From Cryptomeria japonica (taxonomy: Eukaryota > Streptophyta > Pinopsida > Cupressales > Cupressaceae), in contig NC_081409.1 of NCBI RefSeq assembly GCF_030272615.1, positions 475,747,573 to 475,811,572 on the forward strand: DNA of 64,000 nt, written 5' to 3'. Under the pieces are notes generated by a model, which saw only the letters and a program-made list of their open reading frames with translations, was not told the origin of the DNA and did no database searches. A program made the translations under genes and the position numbers. Below are positions 45,731-56,250 of the stretch, in pieces. The first letter of the stretch is position 1. Each line of letters starts with the position of its first letter.

Positions 45731-48094
45731 ATGGATGCCAGTGCTCAACATAAGCAAAAGCAGACAGCACCACAGGCTGCCCTACGTGCAAAAAATACAT
45801 TAACAGCCCAGAACATCACCTTTGAAGGCTTGAATGGGTCGGAATACCGGAAATGGCGGCAGGACACTCCTGACAATGGTCTGGTGAAGCAAAACCTCCA
45901 TAAGGCGGAAGTAGAGTGGGCTATTCGGATGCTCGTGTTTCCTATCCGCGAGTATGAGGGTGCCCTACGGTTCATGGTGGACACCTTCGACAGACAGACA
46001 TGCACCAACACTTTTGAATACCTCGGGAGGGATGTTACGATATCCTTCAAAGCGAGGGACTTCACGAGGGTATTCGGCATTCTAGGTAGACAGGGCAAGA
46101 AAATAGAATTGAAGGCTAAAAAGATGAAGCGGGAGGAGCGGTGGATCAAATTAATCTCTAGGAACTTGACGACAACAGAGCTGGATAGAGTGGCTAATGC
46201 CACGAAGGGTCGGGGAATGCGTAAGACCTTTGTTGCAGATGGCCACTAGCGGTGCATTATGGATGTCATCAAGAGCAGATTGACAGGGTCGGGTAGGGCG
46301 TCGGACATCGCCCTCCCTCAAATTATGCTTATGAAGGGGTTGATGAATGACATCGTGTATGATTGAGCCGCGTTACTCGTAGAGCACATGTATGAGTTTT
46401 TGACGATGCAACATCGCACATTCTATATGCCGCACTATGTTATAGGGTTGTTCTTGGAGGCCACGCGGGAAGTAGTGCCGGAGGCAGAGTTGGAGGTACA
46501 GCCACAGGGATCGTTGGTAGTAGGTGAGCCTCCAATAATGTATTGGAGACACTTGGACATTGGGCACTCTTCCGCGAAGCGGAAATGGGCAGTAGATATG
46601 GCCTCAGCTTCAGGGGAGCCTGACAGCGAGAGGGATTCCAGTAGCACAGAGGAATCAGAAGCGGAAGAGGAGGATGATAGCAGAGCAGGGCGACGGAGGA
46701 GTAGGTCCTGTTTGCCCCACCCCTGCTACCAATGGGCACGTCGATGCCATCATCTGGAGTAGGCGGCACCTTTATTCCGGCCTTCGGACAGAGCCGCACG
46801 CCAGTTACACTTGGCCCCCTACAGCATCGGGTAGCATCACCGGGCCCAACCACGGCGGCACCTACGGAGGACATGGCAGAGTCAGGGACGGAGGAGTCAC
46901 CGCATCGGGTAGCAGTCGCCGAGGAGCAGGGACTGAGGGAGGTAGTGGATACGGAGCCTCAGGTGCGGTTGGATGTTGTGGGGATTGAGGCTGTGGTGAT
47001 TGTTTCGGCATCTTTGTTGGAGGAGCCGATGACAGCGGCCCATCCCCCGGTCGTAGAGATGCGTGCCAACCCGTCGGTCGTGGACACAGAGATTTCAGAT
47101 GACTTTGGCACAACAGGAGGGAGCTGTTGTATTCTCATCGTGTCAGGAGACTAGAGCAAAGGTAGTCGACTTGGACGATTCCTCTAGCGAGACACATGTG
47201 CCAGCAGTTGGGCACGCGGCAGGAGAGGTCGTCTCTGCCATCCAGACGCCAGGGGAGGGTACACCATTGGTGGCGGCGGAGGTACCTTCACAGCAGGATG
47301 CAGTTGTGTCAGCTCCGCCAGAGACCTCACAGCCTTCGGAGCAGGATGGGGAGGATATTGAGGCCTATCTAGCAGACATGGTGACGAGGGGTAGGCGGGT
47401 AGTGGCCACTACCCAGTCGCACGCATTGCAGCAGGTTGTGGTGGAGTTGGAGAGGGCCCTACGGTTTATGCAGGTGGGCTGTTCTGCAGCCTTTACTACA
47501 TGCTTTGAGTCTCAGGGTTGGCCTACTACTGAGACGGAGGAGATGCTCCAGGCTTGGCGTGTGCGTCAACCCATTGTGGAGAGTTGGGTGACGGCAGTTG
47601 TCCGCGAGATGGAGCAGGTCTACTGGGACACCTACTATGCCTTAAGGCGTGCCTAGCATGAGTCGAAGATCCGCGAGGCTGCTAGAGTCGCGTTGGAGAG
47701 GGATGTGGCCACTCAGCAGGCCTCCTGGGCTGCAGAGAGGGCCCAGTTGTTGGCTCAGGTAGAGATGACCTGTGCAGAGAAGGCGGAGGTAGAGACTCGC
47801 CTGTCGGTAGAGCAGAGTGCGAGGAGCCTCGTGCAGCAGGAGTTAGCGGCAGCCACTACCGAGAGGAGCCTGTTGCAGACTCGGTTGGTCGATATGACAG
47901 CGACAACGGATACCAAAGAGGAGCTGCTGGAAGCCGCGCATATGGTGAAGACGGCTTTGGGGAAGGTCTTGGTGGCGGAGTGGGATGTGACTGCCCGTAC
48001 TCAGCAGGTGTATGAGCTCCGCGCCCGCTTGGCGGCCCAGACACTAGCGTCAAAGCCTTCTACTTTAGGGACGCTTCGCCAACTCCCTCCTTAG
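45731..48094 (+). pseudogene. E3 extra 3' ORF (about 788 codons), conserved with E2
   Basis: Pieces at 45731-46249, 46388-46762, 47063-47656 and 47693-48094 share one frame; the middle part (46732-47154) is one frame off. Stops at 46247, 46364, 46760 and 47654 interrupt it. Domain order: a globular segment with I-T-F-E-G-L-N-G, F-T-R-V-F-G-I and K-G-R-G-M-R-K; Y-E-F-L-T-M-Q-H-R-T-F-Y-M-P; an acidic Ser/Glu run; a Pro/Val-rich linker; C-F-E-S-Q-G-W-P-T-T-E-T; then a long Ala/Glu/Arg coiled coil ending Q-V-Y-E-L-R-A-R-L. Extra ORFs after integrase are known in Tat-lineage elements, and Athila elements have an env-like ORF here; I see no signal peptide or membrane segment, so env is unlikely. 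Function unknown. Confidence 0.75.
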
Positions 48095-48184
48095 TTTTTT
48101 TCTGATGTATATATTGTATAGGTTGCATTGTCTCTGTTTTTGTTGTTAGTCGCCTGGAGACGACTTTTCTTTTTGGGGGGATGA
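48095..48184 (+). other. E3 3' end and polypurine tract
   Basis: The tract CTTTTTGGGGGGATGA ends directly before the 3' LTR; E2 has the same arrangement. Confidence 0.75.
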
Positions 48185-48445
48185 TGTTAGTGGCATTATT
48201 GTACACAAACATAAGACTAGTTAATTATGTGTAATTGTTTTGGTTAGCTGGCAACCGAGGGGTGGTCGTTTCGGTGCGACGGTTGGCGCTCGCACCCCCT
48301 CGGTATCTTTATATACTTCAGAATGTAACTTGCAACACACAATTATGAATGGAATAAGATCTCTTATACTTGTCTGATATCTATGGCGTTATTATTTTGC
48401 ATTACGTGCTTTATGTTTTAAGCTATTCACCCGAGAGGGCAAACA
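48185..48445 (+). repeat. E3 3' LTR (261 bp)
   Basis: TGTTAGTGGC...GGCAAACA, followed by target duplication ACCCA and E2 sequence. Confidence 0.9.
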
Positions 48446-50877
48446 ACCCATAGTTCAGCAGCAGATAGCAGGGAAGAATGATGTGACCATGGACACCATT
48501 ACCTTCGAGGGTTTGAGTGGAGCAGATTGTAGGAAATGGTAGAACGAGACCCCGCATGATGATCCTTTGAAGGAACAACTATGACATGCACAGGTACAGT
48601 GGGCCATCCAGATGCCCATCTTTTGCATTAAGGATTTTGAGGTTGTGCTGCGGGCCATGATTGGTGCCTATGACCCACAGGTGACAGTCGGTATTTGATT
48701 ACGAGCACCACTAGGTTACGGTGTCCTTCGCTTCCACAAAATTTATGAGAGTTTTTGGTATCCCAGGAGCACAGGGAAAGAAAGTGGACAAGGGGCAGAA
48801 AATATCCCTAGATTTAAAAGATAAACTCCTCAAGTTGATGTGCCGCGACGACCTCACACAAGCCGAACTGGATAGTCTCCAGCATGCCAGCAAGGGAAGA
48901 GGTCTGAAGAAGTTGTTCCTGAGAGAGGGGATATAGCGGTGCCTTCTGGATGTGTTGAAGAGCCGCTTGATGGGAGTGAGTAGGGCTTCAGACATTGCCA
49001 TGGCGTAGGTGGTGTTGGTGAATGGCATCCGCAATGGTGTGGTATACGACTGGGCATCAGTACTGGTAGATAGGATGGAGGAATTTATGACCCTCCAGCA
49101 TAGAACCTTCTACATGCCCTACCATGCGATTGGACTCTTCCTGGATGCGGTACGCCTTCAGTGTTCACTTGACACACAACACTTGGCACCACAAGGCCAT
49201 GTACACCCAGGTCAACCGCCTATATTTTATTGGGTTCACTTGGATATCATGGCACCTAGTGGAGATACACAATCAAGCAAGAAGCGAAAGCGGCGGGTAG
49301 TGGTGTTTGAGTCAGAGACAGAGTCGGAGTCCGAGACTAGTGACCCGAGTGAGGAGGCCAGTGCAGAGGAGGACTCCGGTGATACATCACATGCCACCGA
49401 GAGTAGTTTCAAAATGGTGGGTAGAGGCGAACAGCAGGTGGAGGACGACACAGGGGCAACATCTTCTGCAGTTGCGTAGACAGCCACACCTCCACCTCTC
49501 ATAGTTGTGCCAGCAGCAGCCACACGACCCTCGGGTGAGTTATCCCAGCAGACGGCCTCAGCAAGTGCCACTCGGACTTTGCTTGGAGCGACAGTATTGG
49601 CAGTGCCAGTTCCTAGTTTTGGGCAGGGCCGGGCACTAGTGATTATGGTTCCTCCACATGTAGCCACGACATTGGTAGCCTTACCAGAGCCTCAGGTGGT
49701 CGACGACAGGAGTCCCACGACAACAGTAGAGGCTGGGGCCAGTGGCGGAACAGTTGGTAGGGAGGTTGCGGTACCAACAGAGCATCCTGGAGGGAGTGAT
49801 ACGCCTTCTCAGACAGATATGAGTGTGTGGCTGAGTCGGTACAAAATGACACCAATAGCACCGGTTGGAGCAGCGGTCCTCTCCCCAGGGCATGAGTCGA
49901 GCCCTCACGAGATTGTGGACTTGGTTGGAGACAGTTCACCAGAGACTTCACGGATTGTACAGAGAGACCACTCACTCATTCGTGAGTTGGTGCTAAGTCC
50001 CAGGCAAGAGGAGGAGTTGATCTAGAGCCCCCCTCATGACGAGCCACTGCAGAGCCCTCATGAGGATGCCCAGGAGCACAGTGTCCTGGCAAATCTGAGA
50101 GTGGAGGGTGACAAGGAATTGGAGCAGTTTCTTGCGGATATCGCTGTTGGAGCCTGGAGGATGGTAGCCTCTGCAAGATCTCTAGGAGATGCCCAGACAG
50201 ATGAAGAGTTGGAGAAGTTGCTGGGGTTTATGAAGGGCAGGTGCACGATACACTTTGCGCAGTGTTTTGAGTCTAGAGGGTGGCCTACTACGGAGACCTT
50301 GCAGATGTTGGAGGATTGGGGCCTCCGGGAGTAGGTTGGCCAGACCAACAGACAGTCACTGTTGCGGAGGATAGAGCAGATTTTTCGGGAGACCTACTAT
50401 GAGTTGCGGAGGACGCAGTATATTGCTGAGGGTACGGAGACCCAGCGCTAGGAGGCTGTGTTGGCATGGGAAGAGTTGGCTGCTCGACTCCAGTAGATGG
50501 AGGAGTCGCACAGAGAGCAATTGGCTCGGGAGAAGGCCTCATGGGATGTAGAATGCGCTACCTTGGACACAGTGTTAGCCGAGGAAAGGTCAGCGAGGGA
50601 TGCCTTGGGGGCACGGTTGGAGGAAGCCCGTGAGGACAAGGCTATGTTGGAAAGCCGCCTAGGTAGTGCCTTAGAGATGGTGGAGTAGAAGGATAAAGAG
50701 GTCTTGGAGGCGGCGATGATGGTGAAAACAGCTATGGAGCGCCAAATGGTTGCAGAGCAAGACCTCAAGCTGAGGACTGAGCAGGTCTATGAGTTACGGG
50801 CTCGCTTGATAGCCGCACCTCGCGCATCAGCACCCTCCTCACCTGGGACTCTTCCTCCACCCCATTCTCAGTCCTGA
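48446..50877 (+). pseudogene. E2 extra 3' ORF, main segment
   Basis: Continuation of 38706-38818 after E3. The same domain order as the E3 ORF: T-I-T-F-E-G-L-S-G, F-M-R-V-F-G-I-P-G, K-G-R-G-L-K-K, then D-R-M-E-E-F-M-T-L-Q-H-R-T-F-Y-M-P, an acidic Ser/Glu run (S-E-T-E-S-E-S-E type), V-P-S-F-G-Q-G-R, a long linker, C-F-E-S-R-G-W-P-T-T-E-T and a coiled coil ending Q-V-Y-E-L-R-A-R-L. Stops near 48541, 48582, 48936, 49006, 49478, 50023, 50332, 50449, 50495 and 50686, mainly TAG. Sequence differs clearly from E3 while the key words are kept, which implies past selection. Confidence 0.72.
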
Positions 50878-50950
50878 ATTCTATGTTGTTAATCATCCCA
50901 TTTTGTTTTTTAGTTGTCAGGAGACGACCTTGTTTTTTTTGGGGGGATGA

Positions 50951-51245
50951 TGTTGGTGGTAATATTGTTGTACAGGAATAAACACGGGAATAAACAGTAA
51001 TTAATTAGGTAGTACTTTGTTAGCAATGTAACCGAGGGTTGGTAGTTACGGGTGCGATGGTTGTCCCTCGCACCCCCTCAGTACCTTTATATACCATGTA
51101 AGGTAACTTGTAAGGGGACACGATTATGAATGGAAATAGTATCTTTTCTATTAGCTTGATATTATCATTTGGTATCTATGGCATTACTGTTTCTCGTTAA
51201 GCATTCTGTCTGTATGTTTTAAACTGTTGACCTAGAGGGTAAACA
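50951..51245 (+). repeat. E2 3' LTR (295 bp)
   Basis: TGTTGGTGG...GGTAAACA, preceded by TTTTTTTTGGGGGGATGA (polypurine tract) and followed by target duplication AGGCG. Confidence 0.88.
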
Positions 51246-52480
51246 AGGCGGACTTTTGAGTGTTGGGAACCATCATTTATCACCTTGGACGGTCTTTTTT
51301 AAAGGTTGGGAACCATCACATGCTGATGTAGGGCAAACTTTTTGAGAGTTGGGCACCATCTTATATTCACCACCTTGGGTGGACTTCATCCATCTTTATG
51401 GCTCATTGCTTGAGGGCGGAGTTTGTCATCTTTGAACCTTTCATCTGCAACAGGGCGGACTTTATCATCTTTGAACCTTTCATTTGCAGCAGAGCGGACT
51501 TTGCTGAAGTTAAGCACTATAGACCTGCAGGTTAGGCGGACTTTCTTAACTCCAAGAACCAAGGAGGGCAGACTTTGTTCATCTCTTCGTGACCCATTGC
51601 CATCACCTTCAAGGTGGACTCTATTCCTCTTATGCACCATATTCCTTGACCAAGGGCGGACTTGAATGGCTTCTCTCCTTCTTGCACATGGCGGACTTTG
51701 TGAGTCTTGTCCTCCATCATGGGGCGGACTTTCCTTGCCTTATGCACTTGGTCTTTGTAGGAGGGCGGACTTTCTCATGTTCACACACCACTTACCATCT
51801 CCTTAGGCGGACTTTGTGAGACTTATGCACTTTTTACTTGCTTCTTATCTCACCTTAGGGTGGACTTTGGAGGGGTTGACACTTTGCCTCAAGGCGGACT
51901 TCAAGAGGAACATGATTATGCTTTTGCTTTGGACTCACCCCTAGGGCAGACTTTGAGAAACTTGAGAAACCTTAATCTTTCATTGCAAGGCAGACCTTAT
52001 TTGATCCATGATCTTAGGAGGGTGGACTTTTTGTTTCCTTGCACCATGGCTATGACCTCCAAACACTTAGAAACTTCCTTCAACTTTGACAAGGCGGACT
52101 TTTTGGAGTTAGGCACCCTCACTCATCACCTTGGGCGGACTTTCTTGCCTCCTTGGACCTTCTTCATGGGCGGAGTTGCTTGGGTGGACTTTGAGAAGGT
52201 TTTGGAAACCTTGGAGGGCGGGCTTTACTACCTTCATGCCACATTGCTTGGGCGGACTTTGTAGGGCGGACTTTGTGAGTCTCCATCATGGGGCGAACTT
52301 TATCAAACTTGAGAGCCATGGAGGGCGGACTTTGTTGACTTCCTTGCACCATCTCCGTCATCCATAGAGCGGACTTTGTGAGTCTCCATCTCCATAGGGC
52401 GGACTTTGTGAGTCATGTTCCAATGTTATCCAGAGTAGGGCGGACTTTGAGAGTCTCCATCATGGGGGCAGAGTTTTGGA
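51246..52480. repeat. GGCGGACTTT motif array, main part
   Basis: About 30 copies of GGGCGGACTTT or one- to two-base variants, spaced about 20-60 bases, often followed by GTGAGTC and separated by pyrimidine-rich words (CTCCATCATG, TTGCACCAT). On the minus strand the motif reads K-V-R-P; successive copies stay in frame in several places (51386-51640, 51532-51747, 52164-52361) with neighbours such as M-M-E-T-H-K-V-R-P. It may be a decayed repetitive coding sequence or a non-coding binding array. Confidence 0.85.
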
Positions 52481-53134
52481 GTTCCTGACATAACATTAGA
52501 CACCAAACATGATTAGCCAGACTTAGAGAAATACTCGAAAAAAACTTCAAAATTTGATAACTTCTCCAATTTTAGCCAGATTAACATGATATTTGAAACC
52601 CATACTCAGGTACCCATCTGAAGCACCATGACCCCTAAAATGTAGGAACTTAGCTTTTTGGGTCAAAGCTTGAAAATTTTTGATTGCGATCGATGTAGGC
52701 CATTGGTACCAGTGCAAACCCTAGGTCCCTACTCCGAAAAAGCAAAAAGCAGACGTCCCTAAAAAATAGGGAAAACTTTCTAAAAATAGCCATCCTGGAG
52801 ATCGAGCTAAAAAAGCCAAAAATGAAACTTCCTAAAAAATAGGAAAAAGCAAAAAAGCAAACTTTCCAAAATTAGAAAGTTGTTTGAATTCACTCAAATC
52901 AATTGTGTTCTGCATCCTTTGGCGTTTCTGGTCACTTTGACGGTGTCCAGACTCTATGATCACTTTGTTTGCAAAAACAGACTTTCAATCCTTAAGACTC
53001 AAACCATTTAAGACTTGACAAAATTGAGCAAAACTGAAGCGGAAGGCCACGTGACACTAACAAAAACTCTAGAAAGCAGGAAAAAGGGAGGGTCCCCATT
53101 TGCAATGGGGTGATGTGTGAAAAAGGTCACAACA
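52481..53134. other. R right end, no gene
   Basis: Repeated words CCTAAAAAATAGG and AAAATAGG near 52750-52870. The end AAAAAGGTCACAACA is an LTR-type terminus. Confidence 0.5.
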
Positions 53135-53143
53135 CTTCCGTAG

Positions 53144-54900
53144 GTGATTGATAAATTCTAATTTCATTTAGTCATTAATTTTTTTGAATTTTTATTTAAT
53201 GATTTATTGAATGATCATTGATCTTGCTTTATTTTTAATTTCAGGGGGCACTGTTTTCATCAAGTGCATTGATGCCTCCGCACACTGCAAAAATGCCACA
53301 TTCCTATGTGAGGCAATAGAGGAGGTGATACATGACGTGGGTGAGGAGAACGTGGTGCAGGTAGTCACCGATAATGCAGCAAATTATGTTGTTGCAAGTA
53401 GAATTTTGATGGAGAGGCACCCATCTATATTTTGGTCTCCATGTTTTGCCCATTGCATTGACCTAATGTTGGAGGATATTGGGAAACTCCCATGAATTAA
53501 GAGACGTGTAGAAAGGGCAAAATATGTTTGCAACTTTGTATATAATCATTCATGGGTGTTATACGAGGCAATACACGAAGCAAAGGGAGTTAGCTTGTCC
53601 TAGAATCGCCTGATTTGCCACTAATTTCATTACATTACAGTCCATGCTTCAGTGTAAGGGGGCTTTGAGACGTATGATTGTTAGTGAGGAGTGGGCTTCC
53701 GCATCCAATGCTGCTACCGCTGCAGGGATAGATATGCCGAATTGCATTTTCGATGAGAGAGGCTTTTGTACCCCTTATGCTGAGATTGTGAAGTTAAATT
53801 TTTTATAAATTCTACAATTTAAGTTTTTGTTTTATAATTTATTCATTATTTTCTCTTATTTGCTCATTTTTATAAATTACACAATATTTGTAATTTTGCA
53901 GTTTGTTGAGCCCTTGGTGGTTCTCCTGCGAGTTGCGGATGGGGAAAAGCCCGCAATGGGCTACATATATGAGGGCATGGATAGGGCCAAGGAGGTCATC
54001 AGATTCGTGTATAGAGGAGATGAGAGTAGGTATCGTCCCATTTGGGATATCATTGATAAGAGATGGCATAACTGGCTTCACAGGCCCATCCATGCAGCAA
54101 CATATTATCATTTCTGCCCTACTTTCAAGGCAGATGAGGAGGTTCTTAGTGGGCTGTACTTAGTCATAGAGCAGATGGCACTTGCTGGTTGTACCTTCGA
54201 AATTATGCGAGAGATACACTTGTTTTCTAGTGCTCAAGGGGAGAACTTCTCTCGTCCTATCTGCAAAGAAAGTAGGACAACTATGATGCCAGGTAAAAAT
54301 ACATTCTAAGGCATAATTTTAATTTTATTATATATTGTTAAATGAGTGTCGAGAGTGAGTGATTTTTTTTTATTTTTCTCATTTCAGATAATTGGTGGAA
54401 CCTTTTTGGCCCAAAAACAACAAATATTTAGAAGTTGGCCATTCGCATTTTGAGCCAACCATTCAACACATCTGGTTGTGAGCGCAATTGGAGTATGTTT
54501 GAGCATATACACTCCAAGAAGCACAATAGATTATCTATGGAGAAGTTGAATGATCTTGTCTTTGTTCACTACAACCTCCGCCTCAAATAGAAATGGAGTG
54601 CACAAAATGACATCTCCCCTATCATTCTAGAGGAGGTTGATCTTGAAGTTGAGTGGACCACTGAGGCTATAGAACCTGTCTTTAGTGACGACGACATTGA
54701 TTGGGTTGACCAGGCAGATAGAGAGGCTGAGACTGTAGCCATGGCAGAGTACGAGCAGAGCTAGAGGCAGATATAGATATTCATATACCTGATGTTGGTG
54801 AGGGTGGCATGGTGTCACAGGTAGAGGCTATGGCTGCCGAATCATCCAGGAACTACCTTAGACGCCTTCGTAGGAGGGATGAAGGCTCCTTTGAGCCATA
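53144..54900 (+). pseudogene. hAT transposase, C-terminal exons (DUF659-like, dimerisation domain)
   Basis: After R, a short intron ends TTTCAG at 53244 and exon 3 begins G-T-V-F-I-K-C-I-D-A-S-A-H, then V-V-T-D-N-A-A-N-Y-V (a catalytic-core Asp region) and S-P-C-F-A-H-C-I-D-L-M-L. A TGA at 53494-53496 and a frame loss near 53600 follow. Exon 4 (53902-54292) holds A-M-G-Y-I-Y-E-G-M and W-D-I-I-D-K-R-W. Exon 5 (from 54388) has the hAT dimerisation domain: W-W-N-L-F-G, I-L-S-Q-P, S-G-C-E-R-N-W-S, R-L-S-M-E-K-L-N-D-L. Stops at about 54430 and 54588. It ends with an acidic tail. Confidence 0.85.
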
Positions 54901-55313
54901 GGCTTGTAGTTGTTTTTACTTTCGATATTTGTATGGAACATTTGATCATATGATGACATGGATTTTTTATTCCATGAGTTTTGTAGTATTGTATACATTT
55001 GACAATATTTATATATCTATTTTTGTTATTTCCTTCAGCTACAATTTGCGTTTATGCTTATGTGATTGATGTATACTTGTGTATGTAATCAAATTAGCTT
55101 CAATTTGATGATGTTATTGTGTCTTTAAGGTGTATTTAATAAAGGGTGCATGAAACAAGTTTTAAATCTTTAAAAATCTCTAAATTTTTTTAGTTTTTCA
55201 CTTTGCCTTGTCCGGTCGAGTCTGAGCTGATTTTTTTTTTGCCGAGTCCGAGTCTCGAGTCGAGTTGGCCTCGCTGAGTCAGAGCCGAGCTGAGTCCGAG
55301 TCTCGTTTCTGTG
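54901..55313. other. hAT 3' end with GAGTC-rich subterminal repeat
   Basis: A/T-rich 3' UTR-like sequence, then 55205-55305 dense in CGAGTC/GAGTCCGAGTC words. The last bases, GTTTCTGTG, pair with the left terminus. Confidence 0.75.
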
Positions 55314-55321
55314 CTTTTGAT
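55314..55321 (+). repeat. hAT 8-bp target duplication, right copy
   Basis: CTTTTGAT, identical to 20783-20790. Confidence 0.85.
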
Positions 55322-56250
55322 CCTAATATTATTTTGGTTTTAAGGAACAATCTTTACATGCAAGATGGTGTTGATGGTACTGATGATATGAGTGATTTAT
55401 CAATGCATGTTGTTGAACTTGAGCATGGACATAGTGGCCTTGTTGATCTAGATTCATAGTTCATTGTTGAGGGTGATAAAGAAGAGGCACATGTGATTTG
55501 TGACAGCCTAGAAGACTTTGATGCCAAGTATGATAGTTGTGATTTTGGTATTCATTATAACAGCAGTACATTTACATTGCATGATTATGATTGGAAGAAT
55601 GAATTGTTGGTTTTTGTTGAAAATGAAATACACACTTTATCTAGATTGGATTACATTAGAAGCCTAGTTGAAAAATTCATCTCCATGACACCAAGAGAGC
55701 AATGTGAACAAAATGTTCCCCTTGCTGATTTGCACATGATCAAGAACACAATGGAAGGAATAAAATTGGTTCTCACATGATGCATGATAGAGATGTTGCC
55801 ACCAAGTTTGCAAATGACACTTTGTCCTTGAATAAGCAATTGAGGGGAAAAGTTAGTGAGCTCACCATTGAGCTTGATTCCACTAGGCTTTCTTTCAAAA
55901 GGTGTCCAAGAGACACTTCTTGAAGCAAATGATCAGCTCTATGAGGCCAAACATTTAAGAGAGCAAGAGAATAGAGAAATGGCCAAGGAGATCAATCAGG
56001 TAATGGAGGAGTTTGATTGCATCAGGAGGAGTATGATCTTGTTCTTTGTCCCCTAAGATCATAAAAAGTGATTTTGGAGTAGAAGAATGTTTGGGTGGAG
56101 CATGACTATGATAGTAATCAGCAGGTTGATAATCTGTTAATTGATACAGATGCTGATTTGACATTTGTTAATCCACTTTTCAAGTTGGATGTGGGAATTC
56201 CTTTTGACTTTAGTGATGAGGGTGGATCACATTGCAGAGTTTGGGACCAA
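55322..56250 (+). pseudogene. E1 acidic ORF, right part
   Basis: Continues the acidic frame after the hAT insertion in several pieces (to 55459, 55493-55780, 55856-56056, 56095-56250) separated by stops. It is rich in Asp, Glu and Leu, with a helix-like segment L-R-E-Q-E-N-R-E-M-A-K-E-I-N-Q and an F-V-N-P-L-F-K word like the N-P-L-F repeats of the left part. Together the two parts would exceed 600 residues. No known domain is seen. Confidence 0.5.

Larger units (their letters stand above)
38819..48445 (+). mobile_element. E3: Athila/Tat-like Ty3/gypsy element (same family as E2), 9,627 bp
   Basis: ACCCA at 38814-38818 and 48446-48450. LTRs of 260 and 261 bp (TGTTAG...GGCAAACA) and primer-binding site TTTGGCGCCGTTGCC. 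The internal order equals E2, including the extra ORF. It interrupts E2 within that ORF. LTRs differ at about a dozen sites, mostly C/T and G/A transitions. Gag and RNase H contain stops; integrase is open throughout. Confidence 0.93.
24314..51245 (+). mobile_element. E2: Athila/Tat-like Ty3/gypsy element with extra 3' ORF
   Basis: AGGCG lies at 24309-24313 and 51246-51250. LTRs are short, 292 and 295 bp, starting TGTTGG and ending GGTAAACA. The primer-binding site follows directly and a T-run plus GGGGGGATGA tract precedes the 3' LTR. Internal order: gag with zinc knuckles, protease, RT, RNase H, integrase, then an extra ORF. E4 (29876-37479) splits the integrase and E3 (38819-48445) splits the extra ORF. 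Net length without them is about 9.5 kb, close to E3. RT and integrase resemble the Ogre/Tat/Athila lineage rather than chromoviruses, and there is no chromodomain. Confidence 0.9.
22511..53134. mobile_element. R: LTR-like repeat unit (own length about 3.7 kb) inside the hAT transposase
   Basis: The unit begins TGTTGGTGTACG and ends AGGTCACAACA, so the termini are inverted TGTTG/CAACA as in LTRs. Flanking 5-mers are CTTCT (22506-22510) and CTTCC (53135-53139), a target duplication with one mismatch. Removing it restores the order of the hAT gene. No gag or pol is recognised, and left and right parts do not repeat each other, so it may be a solo LTR or a terminal-repeat element with unusual content. 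It holds the GGCGGACTTT motif array, which E2 splits. Short open frames (22610-23011 plus, 23332-23619 minus) have no motif. Confidence 0.6.
20791..55313 (+). mobile_element. hAT DNA transposon (own length about 3.9 kb) inserted in E1
   Basis: An exact 8-bp duplication CTTTTGAT flanks it, typical of hAT. The ends are CAGAGAAATG and, on the complement, CACAGAAACG, a short imperfect inverted repeat. Subterminal regions are packed with GAGTC/GACTC and CGAGTC words (20818-20925 and 55205-55305). Inside lies a multi-exon transposase with BED zinc finger, DUF659-like domain and C-terminal hAT dimerisation domain, all on the plus strand. The transposase gene is split by unit R and all nested elements (22511-53134). 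Stops and a frame loss show that it is dead. Confidence 0.9.

Noticed and set aside
51246-52480. CRISPR-like look of the repeated GGCGGACTTT core with variable spacers
   Set aside because: Spacing is irregular, the core is only 10-11 bases and varies, and the context is a plant transposon; no cas genes.
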